Assembly (NCBI RefSeq): GCF_036967215.1
Contig: NZ_CP146016.1
Coordinates: 1,268,501 to 1,332,500, forward strand
Source of the DNA: Sulfolobus tengchongensis
Lineage (GTDB): Archaea > Thermoproteota > Thermoprotei_A > Sulfolobales > Sulfolobaceae
Direction: 5' to 3'
Length of the DNA: 64,000 nucleotides
The number at the start of each line of letters is the position of its first letter. Position 1 is the first letter of the stretch. The notes below the pieces were generated by a model, which saw nothing but the letters and a program-made list of their open reading frames with translations, was not told the DNA's origin and searched no databases. Shown here piece by piece: positions 1 to 8,355 of the stretch. A program made the position numbers and the translations under genes.

Positions 1-1236
1 AGAAGAAATATAGAAATATTACCTAGGGAAGATGCGGATATCTTTATAACGAGAGAGAAGATAATCATGAAGAGAATAATAAATAGTGGAGAATTCGACG
101 CAGATAGAGCTGTTAGTCTAATTCAAGTTAATCAAGAAACTGCGGGGGATCCCGGTAAATTTGCTGAGTTTCTGTTAAGAGTTTACACTTCGATAAAAAC
201 TAAAAGAAAACTGACAATTGGGAAAGGGCATTCAATAGTTACTACCAATCCTAAAGGTGAGGTAGCAGTATTGGATCTATTTAGGCTAGAAGGAGCCAAA
301 GAAAACTCGTACACTGTAGCTAATAATGACACTATTCAAATAGTTGATCCTCTGGACGATCCTGGTTCTCAAATGCAGGTTGATGTTGCAATTTCTAACT
401 CTTTAAATGATCTATTCACAAAAGGTGTTTTTCAAGATTTAAGAATGATTCCAGTGGTTGATGCTCCAGTTGATGAATTAAAGAATCAATTATTGGTAAA
501 TTTTGATAACTACGCTAGAACGTATTCTATAGAATTAATAGATGACATTCAACCAAACTCTAAGACTCTAATGATAGGCGCAACTGTAATAGGTAAGTCT
601 GATCATGAATTGCCAACATATTATAATAAGGTTAATGAAAACATGGAGATATTAGTTACTAGACCCGTAGGCGAGTTAACACCAATAAATGTATATATGT
701 GGATGCTTACGGTGCCAGAACTTATAGAAGACATGGAAGCTAGGGGAATTACAATTCAAAGAGTTGAAGAAGCCAAGAGAAAGGCGTTGACATACATGAG
801 AACTCCTAATATTGAGGTTGCTAAAACAATATATGATTATTTGCCACCATTTGGAGGTTCATTTAATGAGGAGGCTCATATAGCTATGACCACTGATGTT
901 ACTGGACCTGGACTATTTGTGGTCAAGGAATTTGCTGAAAAGGCCCAAGTTGATGTTGAATTATTTGATATTCCGGTAATAGATCCTGATATACATGAAT
1001 TCGCAACTGAGAATTTCATTATACCGAATTCTACTGCAGGCACTAACGGTGCAATAGTGATTTTTGCCCACAAAAAAGTCATTGAGGAAATTTATGATGA
1101 GCTAAAGAAGAAGTCTCAAGAACCCCACATTATCGGTAAGGTTATAGGTAAGGGGAATGGTACAGTTACAGTCCCATCTACGATAACAAAGTATATTCAT
1201 AGGAATAATGTATTGAAACAGTTTAAAATAAAGTGA
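1..1236 (+). CDS. SelD-related AIR-synthase-like protein (5' partial)
   Basis: The protein resembles the archaeal family annotated as SelD-related putative sulfur metabolism protein, an AIR-synthase/selenophosphate-synthetase fold without proven activity. An ATG at 67 gives 389 residues, but the same frame is open from base 1 and reads on without a stop ([19 protein letters not shown]). That segment looks like family sequence, so the gene probably starts outside the window and the ATG is internal. Visible features are a beta-rich N-terminal half, a Gly-rich stretch (GPGLFVV, residues about 278-284 from the ATG) and a conserved-looking C-terminus with [12 protein letters not shown]. No selenocysteine machinery is visible nearby, so selenophosphate synthesis is not implied. 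Family assignment is from memory of the sequence pattern. Confidence 0.6.
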   Translation, partial: RRNIEILPREDADIFITREKIIMKRIINSGEFDADRAVSLIQVNQETAGDPGKFAEFLLRVYTSIKTKRKLTIGKGHSIVTTNPKGEVAVLDLFRLEGAKENSYTVANNDTIQIVDPLDDPGSQMQVDVAISNSLNDLFTKGVFQDLRMIPVVDAPVDELKNQLLVNFDNYARTYSIELIDDIQPNSKTLMIGATVIGKSDHELPTYYNKVNENMEILVTRPVGELTPINVYMWMLTVPELIEDMEARGITIQRVEEAKRKALTYMRTPNIEVAKTIYDYLPPFGGSFNEEAHIAMTTDVTGPGLFVVKEFAEKAQVDVELFDIPVIDPDIHEFATENFIIPNSTAGTNGAIVIFAHKKVIEEIYDELKKKSQEPHIIGKVIGKGNGTVTVPSTITKYIHRNNVLKQFKIK

Positions 1237-1585
1237 AATGTTTCTGATTCAAAATATTTCTTATAAAGCGTATAAATGAGTGTGTTGTGAAAGTTTTTGT
1301 AAATCTATGCTGTTCCACTCATCAAGGCATTCCGTAAAGTTTACGTTTAACTTATAAATAGTAAAGTGTTTTTCATTGAAAATGCAACTACAATAAACTC
1401 TATCCAACAATAAGATAGAACTTATAACCTTAAAAATTAAATGACTACCAAATTATCCATGATGCCATTTGAGAACAAATAGTGTCTGTAAAGCAATATA
1501 AAATTTCCATATTCATCACTACACCGCAAGCGTGTCACTAAACTTCTCTTAGTATGTATTGTGCTAAGCTTAGTGATATGGTTTT

Positions 1586-1996
1586 TAGTTGGTGTTTTTT
1601 GGGCTTAACGTTTTTATTCTGAAGTATTAATTGTGCTAGGGTTACTATGTTCATGCGGTAACCCTCAACCATTACATAATAACTCTAGCACAAGTGAGAG
1701 TGTCCGAAGTGAGAGAAATTCAGTGAATAATTATTTGAGATCTGTCTCGTTAATGAAAAACTGAATAATACTTAAGTTGGGCAAATTGACATCTATGTTA
1801 GTCAATTTAACCTCAAATTAAGGTGATAACTCGGAACATAGAGTTAATTTTATACTTTATATTAAAATAGGCCGAATTTTATGCAATCCGGACACTCTCA
1901 AGTGTGTTTTGCTAGGGTTTTACGTTTGGATTTTAGTGTAACAGAACTTCTCTATGGTTTGAATTTTTAGTGTATTACATCTTGATTTTCGTGACT
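1586..1996 (+). repeat. Decayed copy of the 34848-35263 element, interrupted
   Basis: The sequence matches the right half of the element at 34848-35263. Shared parts are the GTGCTAGGGTTAC arm near 1632, a GGTAACCCT arm near 1657, and a right end near 1973-1996 (TATTACATC...CGTGACT) that parallels the TIR at 35240-35263. The left terminal repeat was not found, and the hairpin's right arm carries an extra roughly 19 bp. It looks like an old, degraded copy split by a later insertion. Confidence 0.5.
1696..1899. mobile_element. 204-bp MITE-like element with AAGT target duplication
   Basis: Perfect 11-bp terminal inverted repeats (GAGAGTGTCCG at 1696-1706, CGGACACTCTC at 1889-1899) are flanked by a direct AAGT at 1692-1695 and 1900-1903. 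The related locus near 35170 has an uninterrupted site (TACAAGTGTTTT), which confirms the insertion and its 4-bp target duplication. There is no ORF inside, so it is non-autonomous. The parent IS was not identified; no matching intact element lies in the window. Confidence 0.75.
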
Positions 1997-2151
1997 GTAG
2001 TTGAACATTCTAGGTAGATTTTATTCCCCTCATAGGATTCTTCAGACTGTTTATGTTATTGGGAGATATTTTAAGGGTATTATTGACTATTTATCTCATT
2101 TTGTAATAATATTGCTATTTATGTTTTTCTACCCGTGCCCTTACTGACTCT

Positions 2152-2168
2152 GATAAAATATATATAGC
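2152..2168 (+). promoter_or_regulatory. TATA box for the RHH gene
   Basis: The run TAAAATATATATAG lies about 25-30 bp upstream of the GTG at 2190, the spacing expected if the transcript starts at or next to the start codon. No Shine-Dalgarno site is visible. Confidence 0.45.
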
Positions 2169-2189
2169 TATTAAGACAAATTACTATAT

Positions 2190-2813
2190 GTGACAAAAGA
2201 AACTAATTTTGAGAGAAATTCCAATAAAATGGATAATATGACTGTCATTAAAGCAGTTAGAATTCCTAAAGGAGTAGTAGATAAATTAGATGAGATCCTC
2301 TATAAGAAAAATAAAAGATTCAATCAAGTTATTAATGAATTTTTAGAGAACTATATTAACTATTTAAGTAAGATAGAAGATATAAGTCGGGATAGACCAA
2401 TTATTATTTCTTCTAGGTTTTTTGGGCTTTTAGTTGAATCTTTAGGGCAAGATATAGAAAAAATAAAAGAGAGGGCTTACAGTTTAGGTAAAGAGTGGGG
2501 GAAAGAATACTTATTTACGTGGAATGAATCTAAGACGATAGAGAGAGCATCTATCAGTATCTTCATAAATTTTTTAAGAACTATCTCAAAATACTCTGGG
2601 TTGTATAAGTTAGACATAATAAAAAAGGAGAAGGAATATATATGTATTTTTGATCACAATTATAGTGTTACCTACTCGATTATACTAGGCTATTATTATA
2701 AGGGAATATTTGAAAGCTTTTATGATAAATTAGATAATCTCGCTGATAAATACGAGATAACAGATATCATTGCTAACAACAATAGCCTAATAATAAAATT
2801 AGCTAAAAAATAG
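2190..2813 (+). CDS. Ribbon-helix-helix type DNA-binding protein with novel C-terminal domain
   Basis: The 207-aa protein has an N-terminal segment (residues about 17-58, VIKAVRIPKGVVDKLDEILY...) with the pattern of a CopG/Arc ribbon-helix-helix domain: a short basic beta strand then two helices. The remaining 150 residues form an alpha/beta domain I do not recognise, possibly a sensor or dimerisation module. The GTG at 2190 fits a leaderless start from the TATA box just upstream; an ATG at 2229 (residue 14) is the alternative and keeps the RHH domain. It stands alone between mobile-element debris, so no partner or target can be inferred. Role as a regulator is inferred. Confidence 0.6.
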   Translation: MTKETNFERNSNKMDNMTVIKAVRIPKGVVDKLDEILYKKNKRFNQVINEFLENYINYLSKIEDISRDRPIIISSRFFGLLVESLGQDIEKIKERAYSLGKEWGKEYLFTWNESKTIERASISIFINFLRTISKYSGLYKLDIIKKEKEYICIFDHNYSVTYSIILGYYYKGIFESFYDKLDNLADKYEITDIIANNNSLIIKLAKK

Positions 2814-2980
2814 ATTATTACAGCTTTTAATTGATAATTAGATTCAAGAGCTAACTGAAAAATTCCCTTAAAGCCCTAATCCGTTAAAAAGTATAAATTC
2901 CTTCAAGAGTTGAGGGAACAAGGAGAATTTTTCTCAACTCTATAAAAACTTTTTAATCATGATATTACTTAAATTAAAAC

Positions 2981-3088
2981 GTGAACATGTTAGCCAAAAT
3001 CTACTATGAGCACGAGAAAAACACAGAACAACTAGGATTTGTCCTACTATTTCTTGAACAAGCACTAAGAACAGACATGGAAGAGTAA
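2981..3088 (+). pseudogene. 35-codon transposase-like fragment
   Basis: A short open frame encodes a helical peptide (LAKIYYEHEKNTEQ... FLEQALRTDMEE) and stops at 3086-3088, just upstream of the IS110 copy. Its composition is protein-like, but it is too short for a gene and lies in debris. It is most probably the remnant of an IS-borne ORF; the family is not recognised. Confidence 0.3.
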
Positions 3089-3124
3089 GGTTTTTGATGA
3101 GCAGTGGACCTATTATCGTCCTAG

Positions 3125-4360
3125 GAGCGTTCAGTAATAAATCTTTCTGTCAAAAATTTGCATACTCATGGCTAACATTGAGCACGAGGACCTTAAATCC
3201 TCGTGCCCTTAAGGCAAGGGGAAATCAAGCATTGAGATCAAAGGACTTATTATGATAGCAAACACTCCAAACAATCCATGCTAACTTCCTAGCACAAGCA
3301 ACAACAAGCTTGTAAGGAACCTACCCCTCCTCTCATCATAATATTTAACTATAATCGGATTATTACGATGCAAAAGTATTCCCAAGACAGCTAAATAAAA
3401 CGTCTTCCTCAAGTACCTATCACCACGTTTTGAAATACCGTGTGATACAACCCTAGAACCACTCCTCTCAGTAACTGGGTCTAAACCACAATAAGCCACA
3501 AACTTCTCCGCCCTCCTAAAACGCGAGAAATCACCAACCCTAGCCAAAATAACAGCACCAGTAATCAACCCAATACCCGGAATAGTAAAGATCACATGAT
3601 CCTTAGGAACAACCTCCCCAATCCTCCTCAACAACTCCCTCTTCATATCCTCAAGTTCAAGTAGCTGCTTTACTATTCCCCTTAACTCGTATATTACAGC
3701 CTCAGCATATGGTAACCTCAAGTACTCCTCGTTGTACTCGTATTTCCCCTCTACGATTTCCCTTAGCCTTTTCTTCGTTATTTTATCGTCATCATCTATC
3801 ATTATTATTGTCCTTTTGAACCTGTTCTTGTGTCTTATTATCTCTCCATCAAGGAATTCCAAGTATGATACTAGCTCTTTCAAGTTGTTCAATTCTATTG
3901 GTTTTCCCTCACTTGCCATATTTGCTAATTTCTCTGCGTCATTATAATCGCTTTTCTTCCTCGGATCCTTGTTCTTAGCTAGTATATTAGGGCTTACTAA
4001 TAGTACCTCATGACCTCTTGTTTTTTAGCCAAGACGCTTGCGCTATAAGTTGCAGTTGCTTCTATCACTACTATATCATCTTGTATTTCCTCCTCTAGCT
4101 CTTTTAATCCATGTAGGTTGTTTGAGAATTTTGCCTTTCTCCCCTTGCCATCTCTTAACACGTAACATTTTAACTCTTTTTTATCTATGTCTATACCTAT
4201 TATTCCCATAGTTTATCACCCTTATATGTTGTGGTTACCCTCGTGTGGGGTTCCACACTGTTCAAGTACGATTTTTACTATGGGATGTTTTGATGAGGGG
4301 GAGGTCACGCTCCTAGGGGTGTATTTATGCACAAGTTTTTTGCCGATCATCCCCCTCATG
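3125..4360 (-). mobile_element. IS110-family element, copy 1 (ISC1229-like)
   Basis: This 1236-bp unit is repeated at 6903-8138 in the opposite orientation; all stretches compared were identical. The shared sequence ends in GAGCGTTCAG on this copy's left and CCCCCTCATG on its right, after which the flanks diverge. No terminal inverted repeats are seen, as is usual for IS110. It carries a DEDD-type transposase gene split by a frameshift. The right end abuts a TIR-bearing element (4361-5695) that separates it from the end of the ISH3-type element at 5702. Size and family suggest ISC1229. Confidence 0.8.
3281..4209 (-). pseudogene. IS110-family transposase, frameshifted (copy 1)
   Basis: The gene runs from 4209 to 3281 on the minus strand. 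The N-terminal frame (70 aa) begins MGIIGIDIDKKE with the first Asp of a RuvC-like DEDD site and contains VVIEATA with its Glu. The C-terminal 212-aa frame carries the Transposase_20-type segment (IPGIGLITGAV, CGLDPV, SGSR). They are joined through a third piece containing the SDYNDAE Asp pair, which lies in the C-terminal frame but before its first Met. The switch is at an A6 run (T6 on the plus strand, 4021-4026); one extra A or a -1 shift restores a protein of about 300 residues. The other copy has the same disruption. Confidence 0.8.
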
Positions 4361-4572
4361 CTGGGATTAAATTATACTCCCAGCTTAATATTACTTATAT
4401 AAGTGATGTTAAGAGGTGTGGGTTTTGGATTTTCATGTCGATGATGTTCCTTACTTTGTCGTTGGTGATAGGAGTTATGGTACTTTGTGTGAAGGTTTCC
4501 AATCCACAATTTATGCAAAATAATTTAAAAAATATATTATTGCAAGAAAAACTGCTATATGTTATCACTAAC

Positions 4573-5366
4573 CATAGTGTCACCATGAAGGTATAAATAT
4601 TTGTATAACGAAAGTATTATTATGGGTAAGAGGGGAAGAAAGCCGGTTTACAGGGAGATAACTTGTCCCTCTTGTGGTAGTAATCATGTTGTTAAGAAGG
4701 GTAAGGTGAGGGGTAAGCAAGAGTATCTTTGTAGGAATTGTGGTAGGCAATTCCTTGAGGGTGCTAAGCATCGTTATGATAAAAGTGTAAGGGAAAAGGC
4801 TTTAGAAATGTATTCTAATGGAATGAGTATGAGGGCTATTTCCAGGGTTCTTCAAGTCCCCTTGGGTACTGTTTTCACTTGGATTAAGAGGTATGGTAAG
4901 AAGAAGTATGAAAAAATCGTTGAACTTTGGAGTAAGGCTAGGAATGTTGTGGGTGAGGGTGTTAAAGTTGTTGATGAAATGTGGACTTACTTGAAGAGGA
5001 ATAAAAAAGCGTTCTACAAGTGGGTTTTTACTGGATTTGTCTTCTCTAGCAAAGGTATGTATGTTTCTTTCTCCGTTGGTGATCGTGATGAGAAGGCGTT
5101 TAATGGACTTAGACAATATCTTCCAGAGAAGGGAACCTGGGTAACTGATGATTACAACCTGTACTTCCTTCTACCTCAACATACTGTTGTTTCACCAGTT
5201 AATCCCAATGAGTCCCTTCACTCATCCTTACGTGATAGACTAGTGAGGTTCAAGAGGGCTACTAAGGCTATTAATAGGAGCCTTGAGATTATGAAGTACT
5301 CATTAGCGTTGGTATTATGGGAGAGAGGGCTAGTACCAGAATTTGTACCTTCATGACGACATTATG
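4573..5366 (+). mobile_element. IS1-family element (ISC796-like)
   Basis: A 794-bp element with imperfect terminal inverted repeats of about 26 bp (CATAGTGTCACCATGAAGG at the left; the complement of CATAATGTCGTCATGAAGG at the right). It is flanked by a perfect 8-bp direct repeat TCACTAAC at 4565-4572 and 5367-5374. It carries one transposase gene. Length, single ORF and family fit ISC796. The perfect target duplication suggests recent insertion. Confidence 0.85.
4622..5356 (+). CDS. IS1-family transposase
   Basis: 244 residues from the ATG at 4622; the frame is open upstream to a TTG at 4601, but the ATG is better. Residues about 13-45 form a zinc-ribbon (CPSC...CRNCGRQF), followed by a helix-turn-helix (NGMSMRAISRVLQVPLGTV) and a catalytic domain with VDEMWTYL (first Asp/Glu region), SVGDRDEKAF and TWVTDDYNLY. 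This is the InsA+InsB arrangement as one continuous ORF, unlike bacterial IS1, which needs a frameshift. The frame is intact and the ends are complete, so the element is probably active. Confidence 0.88.
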   Translation: MGKRGRKPVYREITCPSCGSNHVVKKGKVRGKQEYLCRNCGRQFLEGAKHRYDKSVREKALEMYSNGMSMRAISRVLQVPLGTVFTWIKRYGKKKYEKIVELWSKARNVVGEGVKVVDEMWTYLKRNKKAFYKWVFTGFVFSSKGMYVSFSVGDRDEKAFNGLRQYLPEKGTWVTDDYNLYFLLPQHTVVSPVNPNESLHSSLRDRLVRFKRATKAINRSLEIMKYSLALVLWERGLVPEFVPS

Positions 5367-5701
5367 TCACTAACCTACAAATTAGACTCAAGCATACAAC
5401 CATGAACGTGAATAAGAACCCAAAGCTGGATAAATCTAATGCGGGATAGAAAACTAGCCCCAGAAGTTATAACATCACAAAAAACCACCCATGAAAAAAC
5501 ACCTGCCTCATTCAAGACAACACTAAACACATAAACATACCACGTTTGAACACTATCGACAAAAAATCCACACAAAACCCTCAACTTAAAACCTTCCGCT
5601 TACTCAAATAACACCGCAAATCATAAAACAACACCAATCAAATTAACAAAAACTTATATAAGTAATATTAAGCTGGGAGTATAATCTAATCCCAGCATGA
5701 C

Positions 5702-6901
5702 GGTACTCTCCAAAATCACCCCCTTGATAATAAACCGAAATAAATAAAAAGCCGTTCCATAATTTTAGCCAATTCAGATAAAAAGTTATCTTGTATCTCG
5801 CCTATGAAAAGCAAAACGAGAAGAAGCTTGAAATCCCTTTTATTAACCTCATCCTTAAAGAACAAAGAGTACAAAAACATAGCCAAAACAAAGACAAACA
5901 AGCGAAAAACCCAACTCCTAGAACAAGTAAAAACAAGAAAACCCTTAATCTCTCTATAAGAAGTCTCAATGGGATTCCTAATCCCATCATACAACCTCAA
6001 AACCTCATGTTTAGGCAAATCAAGATTAGTACCCCTAGCAACATACTCAACACGACACTTACCCCTCCTCGTAACCTCACGACCATGAACAATCAACCTA
6101 AAACTAACTTGACCACTCCCCCTACCACTTCCAGTAGTATAAGTACCATCATACTCATCATAAATCTTAACATCACCAACTGGAACAGAAATAATGTACT
6201 TGAACTGCGAGAGGAACCTTATTACTTCAACGCTGTAAAAGCCTGCGTCAAGTGCTATTATGCTAATTTTGAATCCTAGTGATGTGACTTGTTTGACTAG
6301 CGTTTTCACAATCTCATCTTTTCTCATTCCATTTGTGTATGGTGTGAACGCTAGGATGACTATTTTGTCGTTGTTGTTGCTGTTGCGTAGTTCCATTGAT
6401 ATCCCTTTTCCCCACTTCCTATTCCCTCTACTTTCTCTCCCCATTCCAGTCCAGTCTATGCTTATGTTCACTTCCTCTACTCCTTTTAGTAATTCCCTTG
6501 CTATTTCTTGTATTTTGTGTAGTAGTTTGTCTGTTATTTGTATTCTTTGTTCCTCTATGTAATTTCTTATGGTTTGTGGGGATATGTTGTAGTTTTTTTG
6601 ATTTGTTTTCTATTGAGTCTCGCCATAGGCAAGCTGATATTAGTGTTTTCTCTACTTCTTCTCCTTTTCTTCCATTGAAGTTTAGTAAGGAAAGTGTTAT
6701 ATAGGCTAGTTTTTGAATGTTTATATTGTGGGAGAGTAGGGGGTTCATGGGTATTCCCACTATTCTAGTATTACCTACCCTCCCACAAATGTTTTTCTCT
6801 CGTAGAGTTCAATTTATTTCTTAAGTTTTAATTCACATTTTTCCGTTAGTCTAAAATAAAATCTTAGTAATATTTTTTATAAATTGAATTTAGGGAGTAC
6901 C
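5702..6901 (-). mobile_element. ISH3-family element (ISC1225-like)
   Basis: An approximately 1200-bp element bounded by short inverted repeats: GGTACTCTCC at 5702 and GGGAGTACC ending at 6901. It encodes a DDE transposase on the minus strand. Its right end directly adjoins an IS110 copy; on the left, only the 44-bp-TIR element separates it from the other IS110 copy. A target duplication could not be read because those insertions displaced the original flanks. Confidence 0.65.
5716..6760 (-). pseudogene. ISH3-type DDE transposase, frameshifted
   Basis: Read on the minus strand from 6760 or 6748 (MNPLLSHN). The N-terminal frame ends wrongly after an A7 run (T7 on the plus strand, 6593-6599); removing one A restores NYNISPQTIRNY and continues into the long downstream frame. 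Catalytic residues are visible: SIDWTGMG (Asp), IALDAGFYS (Asp) and ETSYREIK (Glu). The C-terminus is hydrophobic. The restored protein would be about 345 aa. Whether slippage at the A7 run allows expression is not known. Confidence 0.75.
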
Positions 6902-6902
6902 A

Positions 6903-7053
6903 CATGAGGGGGATGATCGGCAAAAAACTTGTGCATAAATACACCCCTAGGAGCGTGACCTCCCCCTCATCAAAACATCCCATAGTAAAAATCGTACTTG
7001 AACAGTGTGGAACCCCACACGAGGGTAACCACAACATATAAGGGTGATAAACT
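6903..7053 (+). ncRNA. Candidate IS110 bridge-RNA region (left end)
   Basis: About 150 bp of non-coding DNA precede the transposase. A hairpin GTGTGG/CCACAC lies at 7005-7010 and 7015-7020, and ATGAGGGGG near 6904 can pair with CCCCCTCAT near 6963. IS110 elements are known to transcribe a structured bridge RNA from a non-coding end. Whether this end or the right end (stem GCACGAGGA/TCCTCGTGC at 8057-8081) encodes it here is not decided by sequence alone. Confidence 0.35.
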
Positions 7054-7982
7054 ATGGGAATAATAGGTATAGACATAGATAAAAAAGAGTTAAAATGTTA
7101 CGTGTTAAGAGATGGCAAGGGGAGAAAGGCAAAATTCTCAAACAACCTACATGGATTAAAAGAGCTAGAGGAGGAAATACAAGATGATATAGTAGTGATA
7201 GAAGCAACTGCAACTTATAGCGCAAGCGTCTTGGCTAAAAAACAAGAGGTCATGAGGTACTATTAGTAAGCCCTAATATACTAGCTAAGAACAAGGATCC
7301 GAGGAAGAAAAGCGATTATAATGACGCAGAGAAATTAGCAAATATGGCAAGTGAGGGAAAACCAATAGAATTGAACAACTTGAAAGAGCTAGTATCATAC
7401 TTGGAATTCCTTGATGGAGAGATAATAAGACACAAGAACAGGTTCAAAAGGACAATAATAATGATAGATGATGACGATAAAATAACGAAGAAAAGGCTAA
7501 GGGAAATCGTAGAGGGGAAATACGAGTACAACGAGGAGTACTTGAGGTTACCATATGCTGAGGCTGTAATATACGAGTTAAGGGGAATAGTAAAGCAGCT
7601 ACTTGAACTTGAGGATATGAAGAGGGAGTTGTTGAGGAGGATTGGGGAGGTTGTTCCTAAGGATCATGTGATCTTTACTATTCCGGGTATTGGGTTGATT
7701 ACTGGTGCTGTTATTTTGGCTAGGGTTGGTGATTTCTCGCGTTTTAGGAGGGCGGAGAAGTTTGTGGCTTATTGTGGTTTAGACCCAGTTACTGAGAGGA
7801 GTGGTTCTAGGGTTGTATCACACGGTATTTCAAAACGTGGTGATAGGTACTTGAGGAAGACGTTTTATTTAGCTGTCTTGGGAATACTTTTGCATCGTAA
7901 TAATCCGATTATAGTTAAATATTATGATGAGAGGAGGGGTAGGTTCCTTACAAGCTTGTTGTTGCTTGTGCTAGGAAGTTAG
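7054..7982 (+). pseudogene. IS110-family transposase, frameshifted (copy 2)
   Basis: The two frames are the same as in copy 1: 7054-7266 (70 aa, RuvC-like N-terminus with GIDID and VVIEATA) and a C-terminal frame whose first Met is at 7344 (212 aa, Transposase_20-like with the SGS serine motif). The break is at an A6 run, 7237-7242. Past it, the -1 frame reads TRGHEVLLVSPN then KKSDYNDAEKL, giving the remaining acidic residues. Because the break is shared, the copies either derive from one broken parent moved in trans or use recoding at the A run. Confidence 0.8.
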
Positions 7983-8355
7983 CATGGATTGTTTGGAGTG
8001 TTTGCTATCATAATAAGTCCTTTGATCTCAATGCTTGATTTCCCCTTGCCTTAAGGGCACGAGGATTTAAGGTCCTCGTGCTCAATGTTAGCCATGAGTA
8101 TGCAAATTTTTGACAGAAAGATTTATTACTGAACGCTCTAACAGTCCAATTAATTCACTTTATGAATTCGTAGGAACATATTAAGATTTCATTATACTAA
8201 ATAGCGCACACCCCCATCGCTTTACTTGAAAATTATGATATATATTATGTAATTTTATTGAAAGGACTACTATTTCAATTTACAATGGAACCGTGAAGAT
8301 TCAAAGTCGCATTTTAAAAACAGTTAATTAACCCTTTTTATATAAGTTTAATATT

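Larger units (their letters stand above)
1237..2150. other. Gene-free region with mobile-element debris
   Basis: About 0.9 kb without a convincing gene. The left part (1237-1585) is AT-rich with no clear structure. From about 1586 to 1996 it contains sequence related to an element at 34848-35263, interrupted by a 204-bp insertion at 1696-1899 (listed separately). Confidence 0.6.
4361..5695. mobile_element. Element with 44-bp TIRs, interrupted by an IS1-type element
   Basis: Terminal inverted repeats of 44 bp with one mismatch lie at 4361-4404 and 5652-5695. They begin CTGGGATTA and include a CTGGGA/TCCCAG stem and a CTTATATAAG palindrome. A CATG flanks both ends (4357-4360, 5696-5699) and may be the target duplication. 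Without the IS1-type insertion the element is about 533 bp. Inside are remnants of coding sequence: a plus-strand frame near 4415-4530 ending FQSTIYAK, and a minus-strand frame at 5375-5584. No intact transposase is present. The family is unknown. Confidence 0.65.
6903..8138 (+). mobile_element. IS110-family element, copy 2 (ISC1229-like)
   Basis: This is the second copy of the 1236-bp unit, in plus orientation. It begins CATGAGGGGG directly beside the ISH3-type repeat GGAGTACC and ends CTGAACGCTC. The left non-coding end (6903-7053) and right non-coding end (7983-8138) each hold hairpins. Only the outer flanks differ from copy 1. Confidence 0.8.

Noticed and set aside
4187-4402. Plus-strand open frames across the IS110 left end (and the mirror at 6864-7076)
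   Set aside because: They lie antisense to the transposase start and the non-coding end; no protein family.
5375-5584. 69-codon minus-strand frame
   Set aside because: It lies inside the 44-bp-TIR element next to the IS1-type insertion and is cut by it; at most a transposase remnant, so not called as a gene.
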